DNA of 64,000 bases from Microlunatus phosphovorus NM-1 (lineage in GTDB: Bacteria > Actinomycetota > Actinomycetes > Propionibacteriales > Propionibacteriaceae), in the NCBI RefSeq assembly GCF_000270245.1, contig NC_015635.1:558001-622000 (forward strand), read 5' to 3'. Each line of letters opens with the position of its first letter. Position 1 is the first letter of the stretch. The position numbers were made by a program, and so were the translations under genes. The notes beneath the pieces were generated by a model that saw only the letters and a program-made list of their open reading frames with translations, ran no database searches and was not told the DNA's origin. This document shows positions 50,847-59,245 of this stretch, one piece after another.

Positions 50847-53800
50847 TCAGCCGGTCGTTCCGAGCTTGAGCCACGCCTGGACTGCGTCGGTCCTGTCGAC
50901 GGGGTCGAGCAGGTACGCGACCCGGGCGGCGACGGCGTCGGCCTCGGTGAGCAAGACACTCGCTTCGGCGGGATCGCCGGAGGTTGCTGCGAGCCGGGCG
51001 AGGGCGTCGAGGCAGTGCACGACGACCTCGGCGTTGCCTTGCGCTCGGCCGCGGGCAAGAACTGCGCGCAACTCCCCGATGTCGGACCGGATGGCAGCCG
51101 CGAGTGCCTCGTTGAGCAGGGCGTAGTCACCGCCGCCGGCGGCCAGGTACCAGCGTTGGTTCTGCTCCAGGAGTTCGAGAGCGACGCCGTCGGCGCCTCG
51201 GCTGCGGTGCCATCGAGCCAGTTGCAACCGGGTTGAAGCCGCGAGCCGGCCGTCGCCGACAGCCACCGCCTCGTCGATCGCCTGCTTGTACGTGGTCGGC
51301 GCTTCATCGAGGCCCGCACGGTGCTGGACACGGGCGAGGTTGGCGCGATGGAGCGCCGCTTGGCCGGCGAAACCACTGGTCCGTGCCGTGTCCGCCGCAT
51401 CCAGGAGGGCCCGTGCCGCATCGTCGAAGCGGTGCTCGGCCTGTGCGATGGCGGCACGGATCGCCTGTCCGTGTACGAGTCCCCAGGGATCGCCAATCGG
51501 GGCCAGCAACATCATCGCCTCTTCGCAGTCCGTCCGCGCCTTGTCGAGGTCGCCGCGCATGATCGAGCCGTACGCGCCGAGCAGCAGGCTGCAGGCGAGG
51601 TCCCAATCCGACCCGTGCCGACGAGCGACCGCGGCCGCCGATGACGCTGCCGCGACCGTGTGCTCCGCATCTCCCTGCTGGATGGCGACGAAGGCCTCGT
51701 GCTGCGCGAGCTGGGCCTGCAGGCGTTCGTCGGGATCCGGCTCGAGGAGCGTCCTGGCCTGTGTGAGGTCGTCGGCCGCGATGGCGACGTTCCCCGCCGA
51801 CGCTTCCAACCAGGCGGCGAGCAGGTGGCCACGGAACCGGTCCTCATCGGCTGCGTCCTCGTGCTGCGTGGCACGGATCCGTGCGGCGGCTGCGGTTCCC
51901 TCACCCAGTACCACCCAGGCCCAGCCGAAGTCGTCGGCAATCTGCAGCCCGAGCTCCGGTCGGTGCTCGGCGCACCAGCCGAGGACGGCGTCGATGTTGG
52001 GGCGTTCGACGCGCACGACGGTCAGGACCTCCAGCTGACCCCGCGTGCGTACGTGTTCTTCACACCATCGGCCGAGGGTGGCGTACCACTCGGCCCAGCC
52101 AGCTGCTGCCTGGTGCGCGAGCCTCGACTCCGCCAGCCGATCGAGCGTGAACACGCGGATGCTGTCCAGCAGTCGGTAGCGGACGTTGCCGCCCGGCAGC
52201 TCATCGATGGTGAGCAAGGAGCGGTCCACCAGCCGGGCGATGCTGTCGACCGCAGCGATAGCCGGGACATCGAGCGCGGCAAGGACCGCGAGGATGCCGT
52301 CCAGCGAGGCGCCGCCGGCGAAGCACGCCAGCGCCCAGAGAGCCCGCTGGTCGTCGGGGAACAACAGGTCGTAGCTCCAGCCGATCGCGCCGGCCAGGGT
52401 GCGGTGCCGGTCGGACCGGGCGCTGGTCGGGTCCGTGAGCAGGGCGAACCGGTCGTCGAGTCGGCGGGCGATCTCGTGCACCGACAGCGAGCGGACCCGG
52501 GCCGCCGCCAGTTCGATGGCCAGTGGGAGCCCGTCCAGTCGACGGCACACCAGGTCGACCGCCCCCTCGACCTGGGCATCGATGGCGAACTGTCGGCGGG
52601 TCTGGCCGGCCCGGGCCGTGAACAGGGCAACGGAATCGTCGTGGCTGAGCGGCGCGAGCTGATGCCGTACCTCCGTCGCGAGACCGAGCGGCACCTGACT
52701 GGTCGCCAGCACACGCAGCCCTGGCGCTTCGGCGAGCAGGGACTCGACCAGAGCCGCAGCCGGCGCGACCAGGTGCTCGCAGTTGTCGATCACCAGCACG
52801 GTGTCTGCGCCGTTGAGTCGATCTCTCAGGGCCCCTCGCTCGACCCGTACGTGCAACGTCTCGGCCACCAGCTGCCACAGCGGCACCGTGCCGTCGGCAC
52901 CGTCGAGCCGGACGAACCACACGCCGCCGGCGGCATGGCGCACCTGATCGGTCACCAACATCGCGAGCCGGGTCTTCCCGACACCGGCCGCACCGAGCAC
53001 GCTGACCAGCCGGCTGGAGTGCATCGCCTCGAGCACGGCTGTGATGTCCTCGCCCCGTCCGACCGTGAGGCCGACGGGGAGCGTCAGATTTCCCGGTCGG
53101 CCCCGGCGTACGTCGGTGTCCGCCGCGCGACTCACCCGTTGCTGCAGCAGATCCTTGTGGATGGACTGGAGCTCTGGACCCGGTTCCACACCGAGCTCGT
53201 CGATCAGCAGCCGGCGCACCTGCTGGTACGCCGTCAAGGCCTCTGCCTGTCGACCGGCCCGGTAGAGCGCAATGATCAACGCCGCCCAGAACCCCTCCCG
53301 CAACGGGTACGAGCGGGTCAGGTCCTGCAGCTCGCCCACCAGCTCGGAGCCGGCGCCGAGTCCGACCCGAGCGGCAACGAGGTCCTCCATGAGCTGCAAC
53401 CGCACCTCCTTCAACCGGCTGCGGTATGGAGCCGCCCACAAGCCGGCATCGACCAGTGGCTCCCCTCGGAACCAACGGAGGCCTTCGCCGGCTTGGTCGA
53501 GGCATCGTGCGAGCTCTCCGGAGTGCCTGGCCGCCGTGCTTTGTTGGGCGAGTCTGGTCGCCACAGTGGCGTCAACCGCGTCGGGCGGGAGGTCGAGCAG
53601 ATAGCCGTCATCCGAGGCCCGTATGAGGTCGCGTCCGAGAGCCCGACGCAGCATGGACACCTTGGACTGCAAGGTGTTCCGGGCGGTCGGCTCGCTCCAC
53701 AGGTCGTCCAGCAGGACCTCGACCCTGACACTGCGGCCGACGTCGACGGCGAGTCGGGCGAGCAGCTCGGCGGGTTTACCCGTCGGCACCGGCACCCGTT

Positions 53801-53849
53801 GGCCGTCTCGCTGCACCTCGAGTGGCCCAAGCACCCCGACCGTGAGCAC
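50847..53849 (-). CDS. AfsR/SARP-like regulator with NB-ARC ATPase and TPR region
   Basis: The 1000-residue protein starts with an OmpR-like winged helix (about 1-90, MLTVGVLGPLEVQRDGQRVP). The BTAD domain follows (about 95-245, PYRSRLKEVRLQLMEDLVAA, ALIIALYRAGRQAEALTAYQ). An NB-ARC/AAA core has the P-loop GAAGVGKT at 286-293 and VLVIDNCEHLV (Walker B). The rest is TPR-like helices (RAGLDEAPTTYKQAIDEAVA and others). AfsR-type regulators integrate signals to activate nearby genes, often antibiotic or stress loci. It is divergent from the operon at 54091-56772, which it may control. Confidence 0.92.
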   Translation of the reverse strand: MLTVGVLGPLEVQRDGQRVPVPTGKPAELLARLAVDVGRSVRVEVLLDDLWSEPTARNTLQSKVSMLRRALGRDLIRASDDGYLLDLPPDAVDATVATRLAQQSTAARHSGELARCLDQAGEGLRWFRGEPLVDAGLWAAPYRSRLKEVRLQLMEDLVAARVGLGAGSELVGELQDLTRSYPLREGFWAALIIALYRAGRQAEALTAYQQVRRLLIDELGVEPGPELQSIHKDLLQQRVSRAADTDVRRGRPGNLTLPVGLTVGRGEDITAVLEAMHSSRLVSVLGAAGVGKTRLAMLVTDQVRHAAGGVWFVRLDGADGTVPLWQLVAETLHVRVERGALRDRLNGADTVLVIDNCEHLVAPAAALVESLLAEAPGLRVLATSQVPLGLATEVRHQLAPLSHDDSVALFTARAGQTRRQFAIDAQVEGAVDLVCRRLDGLPLAIELAAARVRSLSVHEIARRLDDRFALLTDPTSARSDRHRTLAGAIGWSYDLLFPDDQRALWALACFAGGASLDGILAVLAALDVPAIAAVDSIARLVDRSLLTIDELPGGNVRYRLLDSIRVFTLDRLAESRLAHQAAAGWAEWYATLGRWCEEHVRTRGQLEVLTVVRVERPNIDAVLGWCAEHRPELGLQIADDFGWAWVVLGEGTAAAARIRATQHEDAADEDRFRGHLLAAWLEASAGNVAIAADDLTQARTLLEPDPDERLQAQLAQHEAFVAIQQGDAEHTVAAASSAAAVARRHGSDWDLACSLLLGAYGSIMRGDLDKARTDCEEAMMLLAPIGDPWGLVHGQAIRAAIAQAEHRFDDAARALLDAADTARTSGFAGQAALHRANLARVQHRAGLDEAPTTYKQAIDEAVAVGDGRLAASTRLQLARWHRSRGADGVALELLEQNQRWYLAAGGGDYALLNEALAAAIRSDIGELRAVLARGRAQGNAEVVVHCLDALARLAATSGDPAEASVLLTEADAVAARVAYLLDPVDRTDAVQAWLKLGTTG

Positions 53850-53959
53850 CTACTGAGCGTAAAGCCGCGGCCACGGCGCTGTCAGGACGCGTCAGCGATC
53901 CGTCAGCGCAGTCGGACAGCCTTCAGGTCATGAGTAGAGCCTCTCGGGAGTGCAGGAGT

Positions 53960-54021
53960 GATTCTGTGCGACCTGCCCGCGCGCAACGCGAGCAGATGAG
54001 ACAGAGCCGTCGCACGGAATC
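53960..54021. promoter_or_regulatory. Long hairpin in the AfsR/operon divergent spacer
   Basis: GATTCTGTGCGAC (53960-53972) and GTCGCACGGAATC (54009-54021) form a 13-bp stem with one G-T pair. Inside it CTGC (53973-53976) and GCAG (53992-53995), plus GCG/CGC, make a second hairpin. It lies between the two divergent genes, 70 bases before the ATG at 54091. It could be an operator for the AfsR protein or an RNA leader. It is not the same as the motif at 36725 and 43649. Confidence 0.5.
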
Positions 54022-54090
54022 GCGACGAGCGAGCGGGATCTCGCGGAACTCATGACCGCGGAGCGCGGAGCGCGACAATCCAACTCGGTC

Positions 54091-54420
54091 ATGAGCACCC
54101 CGGCGACCGGGCCCGAACTCTCCGATGATCTGCTCCGGCTGCTGCTGAGCGGCCGTCCGGACGTTCCGAACGCGGTTGCGCGAGCGGCGTCGACCTCGAG
54201 CGATCCTTCGGTGATCGTCGCGGCCGCGTTGCTGAGCAGAGATTCCATGATGCTCTCGACGGCTCGACCGCTGGCCCGGACGACCCGGGACCGGCAGCTG
54301 GTCGCCCTTGCCGCGGCCCGAATCGGCGGGCAGCAGGACCTCTTCGACGTCCTGGTCCGCGAACACCTGCTCATGTTCCCCGACGACCTGCTCGCGAGTT
54401 GGATCGCCGGCCGATCGTGA
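54091..54420 (+). CDS. Hypothetical protein, 109 aa
   Basis: The protein starts STPATGPELSDDLLRLLLSG and is all-helical by appearance, ending DVLVREHLLMFPDDLLASWI. It has no membrane span or catalytic motif and no recognised family. An ATG 39 bases upstream (54052) is an alternative start. It is the first gene of a plus-strand unit with the membrane protein, epimerase and DUF4386 genes. Confidence 0.55.
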   Translation: MSTPATGPELSDDLLRLLLSGRPDVPNAVARAASTSSDPSVIVAAALLSRDSMMLSTARPLARTTRDRQLVALAAARIGGQQDLFDVLVREHLLMFPDDLLASWIAGRS

Positions 54421-54449
54421 TCAACCACCCGACCCGAGAGGACCCTGTC

Positions 54450-55046
54450 ATGCCTGTCACCCCGCCGATGACCCACGCACCAGCACCACCACACCGCCGC
54501 TCCCTTCCCCGGGCCCTCGGCCGCTGGCTGATCTCCTTCGTCGGTTTCCCGTTGGGCGGGCTCGCCGCGATGACGCTGGTCGGGCCCGTGAACGGTCCAC
54601 TCACCGCACTCGGTGGCGGCCCGATCGCCGGCGCGGTGCTGGGGCTGGCCCAGGGCCTGGGGCTCGGACTAGGCCGTCGGCGGCTGCTGACCTGGTCAGC
54701 CGTCACCGCGATGGCCTTCGGTGTCGGTCTTCCAGTCGCCGGGGTAGCGACCGGGTTCAGCACTGACCTGTCGAGCTTGATCGTCCTGGGCTTGCTCAGC
54801 GGTGTGTTTGTCGGCGCGGCCCAGGCCGGACTGGTCGCCCGGATGATCGGTCGTCTCGCGCTCGGTTGGCCGGTGCTGGTCGGTCTCGCCTGGGGACTCG
54901 GCTGGGCGGTGACGACGTCGATCGGGGTCGAGGTCGGTCTGCGCTGGACCGTGTTCGGCTCTGCAGGTGCGGTGACCGTGACGATCCTGACCGCTCTCCT
55001 CCCGGTGGCGCTGTGGCGGCGTGAGCAGATCGCGCGGGTCCGCTGA
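54450..55046 (+). CDS. Multi-span membrane protein, unknown
   Basis: ATG 54450 follows GAGAGGA. The 198-residue protein has a Pro/His-rich start (HAPAPPHRRSLPRALG) and about six Gly/Ala-rich transmembrane helices (GGLAAMTLVGPVNGPL, LGLAQGLGLGLGRRRL, VLGLLSGVFVGAAQAGLVA, AWGLGWAVTTSIGVEVG). It resembles small actinobacterial membrane proteins with glycine zipper-like packing. No function assigned. Its stop overlaps the epimerase ATG. Confidence 0.65.
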   Translation: MPVTPPMTHAPAPPHRRSLPRALGRWLISFVGFPLGGLAAMTLVGPVNGPLTALGGGPIAGAVLGLAQGLGLGLGRRRLLTWSAVTAMAFGVGLPVAGVATGFSTDLSSLIVLGLLSGVFVGAAQAGLVARMIGRLALGWPVLVGLAWGLGWAVTTSIGVEVGLRWTVFGSAGAVTVTILTALLPVALWRREQIARVR

Positions 55047-56047
55047 TGTCGCGGCAGGTGGTCTTCGGAACCGGCCAGGTCGGACGGCACCTGCTCGATC
55101 AGCTCGTTCGCGTCGGCCACGATGCGATCGGCGTCAACCGCAGCGGCCACAGTCCGGTCCCCGGGGCCACCGCCGTCGCCGGCGACGCCACCGACCCGGA
55201 ATTCACGACGAAGGTGACCCGAGGCGCTGATGTCGTCTACTTCTGCCTCAACGCCACCCGGTACGAGCACTGGGCCGAGGAGTTCCCGCCGTTGCAGCGT
55301 GGAGTGGTCGCCGGCGCACAGGCCAGCGGAGCCCGGCTCGTCGTACTCGACAACCTGTACGGCTACGCACCACCCGCCGACGGCGTTCTGCGGGAGACGA
55401 CCCGAGTGTCGCCCAGTTCCACGAAGGCCGCGGTACGGGTGGCGATGACCGAGGAACTGCTGTCCGCCCATCGAAACGGCCGGATCCAGGTTGCCATTGG
55501 GCGGGCGTCGGACTACTTCGGTCCCGGTACGACACAGTCCGCGCTGGGTGCCGGCGTCTTCGAGGCCGCGTCGGTTGGACGTGCCTGCTGGCTCATGGGC
55601 AACCCGGACCGATTGCACAGCTACTCCTACACCCCGGACGTGGCCCGGGCCCTGCTCGCGCTCGGAACCGCACCCGACGCTGTGGGCAAGGTCTGGCACC
55701 TTCCCATCGGGCAAACCCGGACGACCCGTGAGGTCGTCGCCGAGGTGTACCGGCTGGCCGGCCACCGCCCGAGGATCAGGTCGGTCGGCGAGTGGCGTCT
55801 CCGGCTGATCGGGACCGTGCAACCGGCACTGCGTGAATATCGGCACACCCTGTACCAGTTCAGCCAGCCGTGGCTCGTCGACGATGACAAGTTCCGTACG
55901 GCGTTCGGCGACCTGGCCACCCCGCAGAGCGAGGCACTCGCGACAACCCTGGCCTGGTTCCGATCCGCCGCGGCCAGTCAGCCGCAACCGACTCCGCCAG
56001 GAGATCGCCCATCCATCACTGCGCAACGAGAAAGGAATCGACCATGA
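55046..56047 (+). CDS. NAD-dependent epimerase/dehydratase (extended SDR-like)
   Basis: The 333-residue protein begins with a Rossmann fold, QVVFGTGQVGRHLLDQLVRVGHDAIGVNRSG (GTGQVG dinucleotide loop). ADVVYFCLNATRYEHWAEEFPPLQRGV, VVLDNLYGYAPPADGVL and the substrate part YSYTPDVARALLALG follow. The active-site YxxxK is not evident, so it may be a sugar-nucleotide or NAD(P)H-binding reductase of the atypical SDR type. The start overlaps the preceding stop (TGATG), indicating coupling. Confidence 0.82.
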   Translation: MSRQVVFGTGQVGRHLLDQLVRVGHDAIGVNRSGHSPVPGATAVAGDATDPEFTTKVTRGADVVYFCLNATRYEHWAEEFPPLQRGVVAGAQASGARLVVLDNLYGYAPPADGVLRETTRVSPSSTKAAVRVAMTEELLSAHRNGRIQVAIGRASDYFGPGTTQSALGAGVFEAASVGRACWLMGNPDRLHSYSYTPDVARALLALGTAPDAVGKVWHLPIGQTRTTREVVAEVYRLAGHRPRIRSVGEWRLRLIGTVQPALREYRHTLYQFSQPWLVDDDKFRTAFGDLATPQSEALATTLAWFRSAAASQPQPTPPGDRPSITAQRERNRP

Positions 56048-56772
56048 TCATCACAACGGAGACGACGGACCAGCAGCTCACGAACCGCAGTCGTCGGCGC
56101 CTCGCACGTCTGGCCGCAGCGGCCTTGGCGACGGCCGCCGTCCTTGCCATCGCCGGCTTCACCGCCCTCGGATCGATCTTCAGCTATCCGCAGATCCTGC
56201 ACGAGCCGGTCGAGGTGATCTTGAACCGGTTCCGCGATCGTCAGGCCGCCGTGATGGGCTGGTTCGCGGTCCTCACGCTCAGTGCCGCTCTGATGGCGCC
56301 GGCCGGGAGCTGGCTCGGACGGTTGCGGGGTGGGATCCTCGGCCGCTGGATCACCGGGCTCGGCATCGCCGCGGCTGTCGTCCAAGTGGCGGGCCTGCAG
56401 CGCTGGATCACCATCGTGCCAGGGATCAGCGAGCAAGCCCTCGACCCGGGCAGCCAAGCGGCGTCCGAATCGGCCTTCCTGTTCTGGCACCGACTGCTCG
56501 ACACGGCCATCGGTGAGACCGTCGGCTACGCCCTGACCGCAGCGTTCACCGTGCTGGTGGTCATCGCCTTCGACCGGCGGTTGCTGCCTCGCTGGCTCGT
56601 GGTGCTCGGCGGAGTGGCCGCCACCTTGATCGCCACCGGGGTGATAATCCCGGTCGTGTCCGGCGCCAGCCTGACCAACTTCGCTGGCTACGTCTTGTGG
56701 TGCGTCTGGCTCCTTGTCGTCGCCGGGTTCCTCATCAAGGCGGCTCGAAGCGATTCCGTGTGCCGAACCTGA
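56044..56772 (+). CDS. DUF4386-like membrane protein
   Basis: The 242-residue protein has about six transmembrane segments: LAAAALATAAVLAIAGFTALG, MGWFAVLTLSAALMAPAG, GLGIAAAVVQVAGL, ETVGYALTAAFTVLVVIAF, LVVLGGVAATLIATGVIIP and VLWCVWLLVVAGFLI. The central FRDRQAAVMGWFAVLTLS and the last WLLVVAGFLI are DUF4386-like. Function unknown. It is the last gene of the operon controlled from the spacer near 54000 and overlaps the epimerase end by four bases. Confidence 0.75.
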   Translation: MIITTETTDQQLTNRSRRRLARLAAAALATAAVLAIAGFTALGSIFSYPQILHEPVEVILNRFRDRQAAVMGWFAVLTLSAALMAPAGSWLGRLRGGILGRWITGLGIAAAVVQVAGLQRWITIVPGISEQALDPGSQAASESAFLFWHRLLDTAIGETVGYALTAAFTVLVVIAFDRRLLPRWLVVLGGVAATLIATGVIIPVVSGASLTNFAGYVLWCVWLLVVAGFLIKAARSDSVCRT

Positions 56773-56791
56773 CTCCCTCTTTTCGCCGGCT

Positions 56792-57211
56792 TCACGTCAC
56801 GAGGAGGGCGATGATCAGCAGGATCCAGGTCAGATCGGCGAAGCCGCCGTGGATCAGCACCGTGCGCATCGGGAAGTGATCTTCGGCGGGATAGAAGCCG
56901 GCCGGGTCGTTGTCCCCGTACAGCCCCTTGCGGCCCCGTCGCCACCAGGGCAGGTACATCGTCGCCCCGAGTGCGCTGGCCGTGAAGAGCACCACCACTG
57001 TGGTCCAGCCCCAACGCGGATCCTGGATGGCTGCGAGATGAACGATCAGCAGAATCACGCCGAGGATCCCCACAGACGCATGGCCCAGGATCTGGACACG
57101 TTTGAAGTGTGTGGTGCCGGAGGCTCCGCCGTGACGGATCCAGGTCCTCAACAGGAGGGAGCCGGCAATGACCGCCGACACTCCGGCGACCAAGGCAATC
57201 GCGCTGACCAT
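56792..57211 (-). CDS. Small membrane protein, four spans
   Basis: The 139-residue protein has four hydrophobic helices (SAIALVAGVSAVIAGSLLL, GHASVGILGVILLIVHLAAI, TTVVVLFTASALGATMYLP and GGFADLTWILLIIALLV). Between them is a conserved-looking loop KGLYGDNDPAGFYPAEDHFP. No family is recognised. It is divergent from a TetR regulator and is its likely target. Confidence 0.65.
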   Translation of the reverse strand: MVSAIALVAGVSAVIAGSLLLRTWIRHGGASGTTHFKRVQILGHASVGILGVILLIVHLAAIQDPRWGWTTVVVLFTASALGATMYLPWWRRGRKGLYGDNDPAGFYPAEDHFPMRTVLIHGGFADLTWILLIIALLVT

Positions 57212-57285
57212 ACGCACGATTCTACTATGTCTGTAGTGTGTTGCAACTAAGTTCGTAGTGGCTAGTCCATCTATAGTTTCCTAGC

Positions 57286-57858
57286 GTGACGCCAACCAAG
57301 ATCCAGGTCCTGGAGGCTGCGGTCGAACTGCTCGGCACCGAGGGTCTGCGGTCGCTGACCCACGCACGGGTGGACAAGCAGGCGGGCCTACCGAAGGGTT
57401 CGACCTCCAACTACTTCCGCACTCGGGCCCAGTTGCTGAGCGGTGTCAACGACTGGATCGCTGAGCACGACTTGGCCAGCGCCGACGACATCGCGACGGC
57501 CCCCCGCAGCGCCGCGGAACTGGTCGAGAGCCTGGCCGTCGGGATCGAGGTGCTCACCGGCCCGCATCGGGTCGTGACCGCGGCACGGCTGACGCTGTTC
57601 ATGGAGGCCAATCACAACCCCGAGATCCAGGCCGCCGTATCCCGGACCCGCACGGTGATGGAGCGGTCGGTGATGGCTGTGATGGCGCGCCTGGGTGCCA
57701 CGGACCCGTTCTCGGCCGCTCTCGCTCTGATGGCCTGTGGCGAGGGCATCATCCTGCACCGCATCGCCCGCCACGACACCACCGACCCTCGCCCCCTGCT
57801 ACGGGTCGTGGTGTCCGGAGCTATCCCCACCGCCTCGGCTCTCCAGCACGGCCGCTGA
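57286..57858 (+). CDS. TetR family regulator
   Basis: A GTG start yields 190 residues. The HTH is TKIQVLEAAVELLGTEGLRSLTHARVDKQAGLPKGSTSNYFRTRAQLL, with the conserved GLPKGSTSNYFRTR recognition helix. The C-terminal ligand domain is helical. It lies 74 bases from the divergent small membrane gene; the spacer holds AT-rich runs such as CATCTATAG that may form the operator. Ligand unknown. Confidence 0.85.
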   Translation: MTPTKIQVLEAAVELLGTEGLRSLTHARVDKQAGLPKGSTSNYFRTRAQLLSGVNDWIAEHDLASADDIATAPRSAAELVESLAVGIEVLTGPHRVVTAARLTLFMEANHNPEIQAAVSRTRTVMERSVMAVMARLGATDPFSAALALMACGEGIILHRIARHDTTDPRPLLRVVVSGAIPTASALQHGR

Positions 57859-57860
57859 AC

Positions 57861-59222
57861 TCAGACTCCCCAGGCTCCGAGGGCGAACTCGGCGATCACG
57901 GTGGCCAGGATGAACGAGGCGGCGATGGCGACGATGCCGGTGGGGATGATCCGCCAGCCGATGCCCTTCAGCAGCGGCAGGTCCTTGCCGATCCCGAGCC
58001 CGGCGATGGTCAGCATGCCGGTGATGATCGACAGGAAGGGCACGCTCTCGGCGATATGGGTCAGCCAGCCGGCGAAGGGTGAGATCGGTGTGGTGGCCAG
58101 GGCGCCGAGCGTCATGGCGGTGACAATGGCCGGCACCTTGTGTCGGGTCAGCTTGCTGAGGGCGATGCTGAGTGCGACCAGCAGGGACAGCACGACGAAG
58201 GTCAAGACCATGTCAAAGGAGAAGCTCTTCTTGGCGATCACCGCCACGACCAGGCCCGTCACGCTGAAGACCACGAGGGAGGTGGCCAACGGCACGGTCG
58301 TCTTCATCTCCAGCAGGCTGCTGACGGCCGACTTCATCGCCGCCGCGTCTCCGCGCTTCTCCTCCGGCTGCTTCCAGCGCTTGGAGAGCGACCGGTACAT
58401 CCGGTCAGCCAGCGGCAGCGCCACCCAGACACCGACGTAGAGTCCCAGCACACTGGTGATCAGGTTCGAGGCAGCCGACAGGGCCAGCACCTGCTGCTGC
58501 ATCTCCGGGTACGCGGCGACGATCACCGAGGCAGCGGCCGCCATCATCGAACCCGAGCCGACGCCGGCGCCCATCGCCAGGGCCAACGGGTCGAAGATGT
58601 CCAAGGAGATGGTCAGGGAGGCGATCAGGCTGACGATGATCGCGCCGAAGATGGTGCCGAAGACATACATCGACAACACGCCCCGATACTGCGGCGAGTC
58701 CGCGCCGTACCGCTCGCTGACCATGGCGAACGAACCCTCCCGGTCGATCGAGAAGGTGGCGCCGACGGTGGCCGGACCCATCCTGAGGAGGACCGCCAGT
58801 GGCAGAGCCAGCACCAGGGTGCCAAGCAGGTGACCGACCTCCTGCAGCAGCAGTGCCGGGCCGGCATCGAGCAGCAAGCCGACGTTGGGGCCGATCTCGA
58901 AGGAGAGCCGGGCGCCGAGGAACAGCACGGCCACGCCCATGATGGAGGTCGCCGCCTCCTGCATGTCGAGGGCGAGCGGGCGCCACGGCTGGCCGGAGAT
59001 GAAGCCCGACATGAGGAGGCCCCAGATCATCGGCAGCAACGTCACCGAGGCGACGCCGATCGGGATCACCAGCGGCCCGATGGCCTGGGCGATGCTCGCG
59101 ATCACCAGAGTGAGACCGAGGATCGCCCACAGTTTCCGGTCGCGAAGTGTCATGACGACGGTGCCGGCTTTGCTCCCGGCCGGATCTGCGGCTGACGTGT
59201 CGACGCTGGGTTCGCTGGGCAT
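57861..59222 (-). CDS. DUF3100 membrane transporter-like protein
   Basis: ATG 59222 is preceded by AGGAG, giving 453 residues. After a polar start the protein has about eleven helices (KLWAILGLTLVIASIAQAIG, MIWGLLMSGFISGQPWRPLA, GVLSMYVFGTIFGAIIVSLI, MGAGVGSGSMMAAAASVIVA, SIITGMLTIAGLGIGKDLPLL). The GAGVGSGSMMAAA segment and the paired arrangement with an M20 amidohydrolase are typical of the DUF3100 family. It is likely an importer for an acylated amino acid or dipeptide that the hydrolase then cleaves. The two genes are 23 bases apart. Confidence 0.82.
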   Translation of the reverse strand: MPSEPSVDTSAADPAGSKAGTVVMTLRDRKLWAILGLTLVIASIAQAIGPLVIPIGVASVTLLPMIWGLLMSGFISGQPWRPLALDMQEAATSIMGVAVLFLGARLSFEIGPNVGLLLDAGPALLLQEVGHLLGTLVLALPLAVLLRMGPATVGATFSIDREGSFAMVSERYGADSPQYRGVLSMYVFGTIFGAIIVSLIASLTISLDIFDPLALAMGAGVGSGSMMAAAASVIVAAYPEMQQQVLALSAASNLITSVLGLYVGVWVALPLADRMYRSLSKRWKQPEEKRGDAAAMKSAVSSLLEMKTTVPLATSLVVFSVTGLVVAVIAKKSFSFDMVLTFVVLSLLVALSIALSKLTRHKVPAIVTAMTLGALATTPISPFAGWLTHIAESVPFLSIITGMLTIAGLGIGKDLPLLKGIGWRIIPTGIVAIAASFILATVIAEFALGAWGV

Positions 59223-59245
59223 TCGGGCTCCTGAGGTGGTCGTGA

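Noticed and set aside
51660-53933. Plus-strand 757-codon frame under the AfsR-like gene
   Set aside because: No domains, shadow of a clearly recognised protein.
53960-54021. Third copy of the 36725/43649 motif
   Set aside because: The outer stem starts with the same GATTCTGT but the inner loop strands and hairpin are not shared; kept as a separate hairpin.
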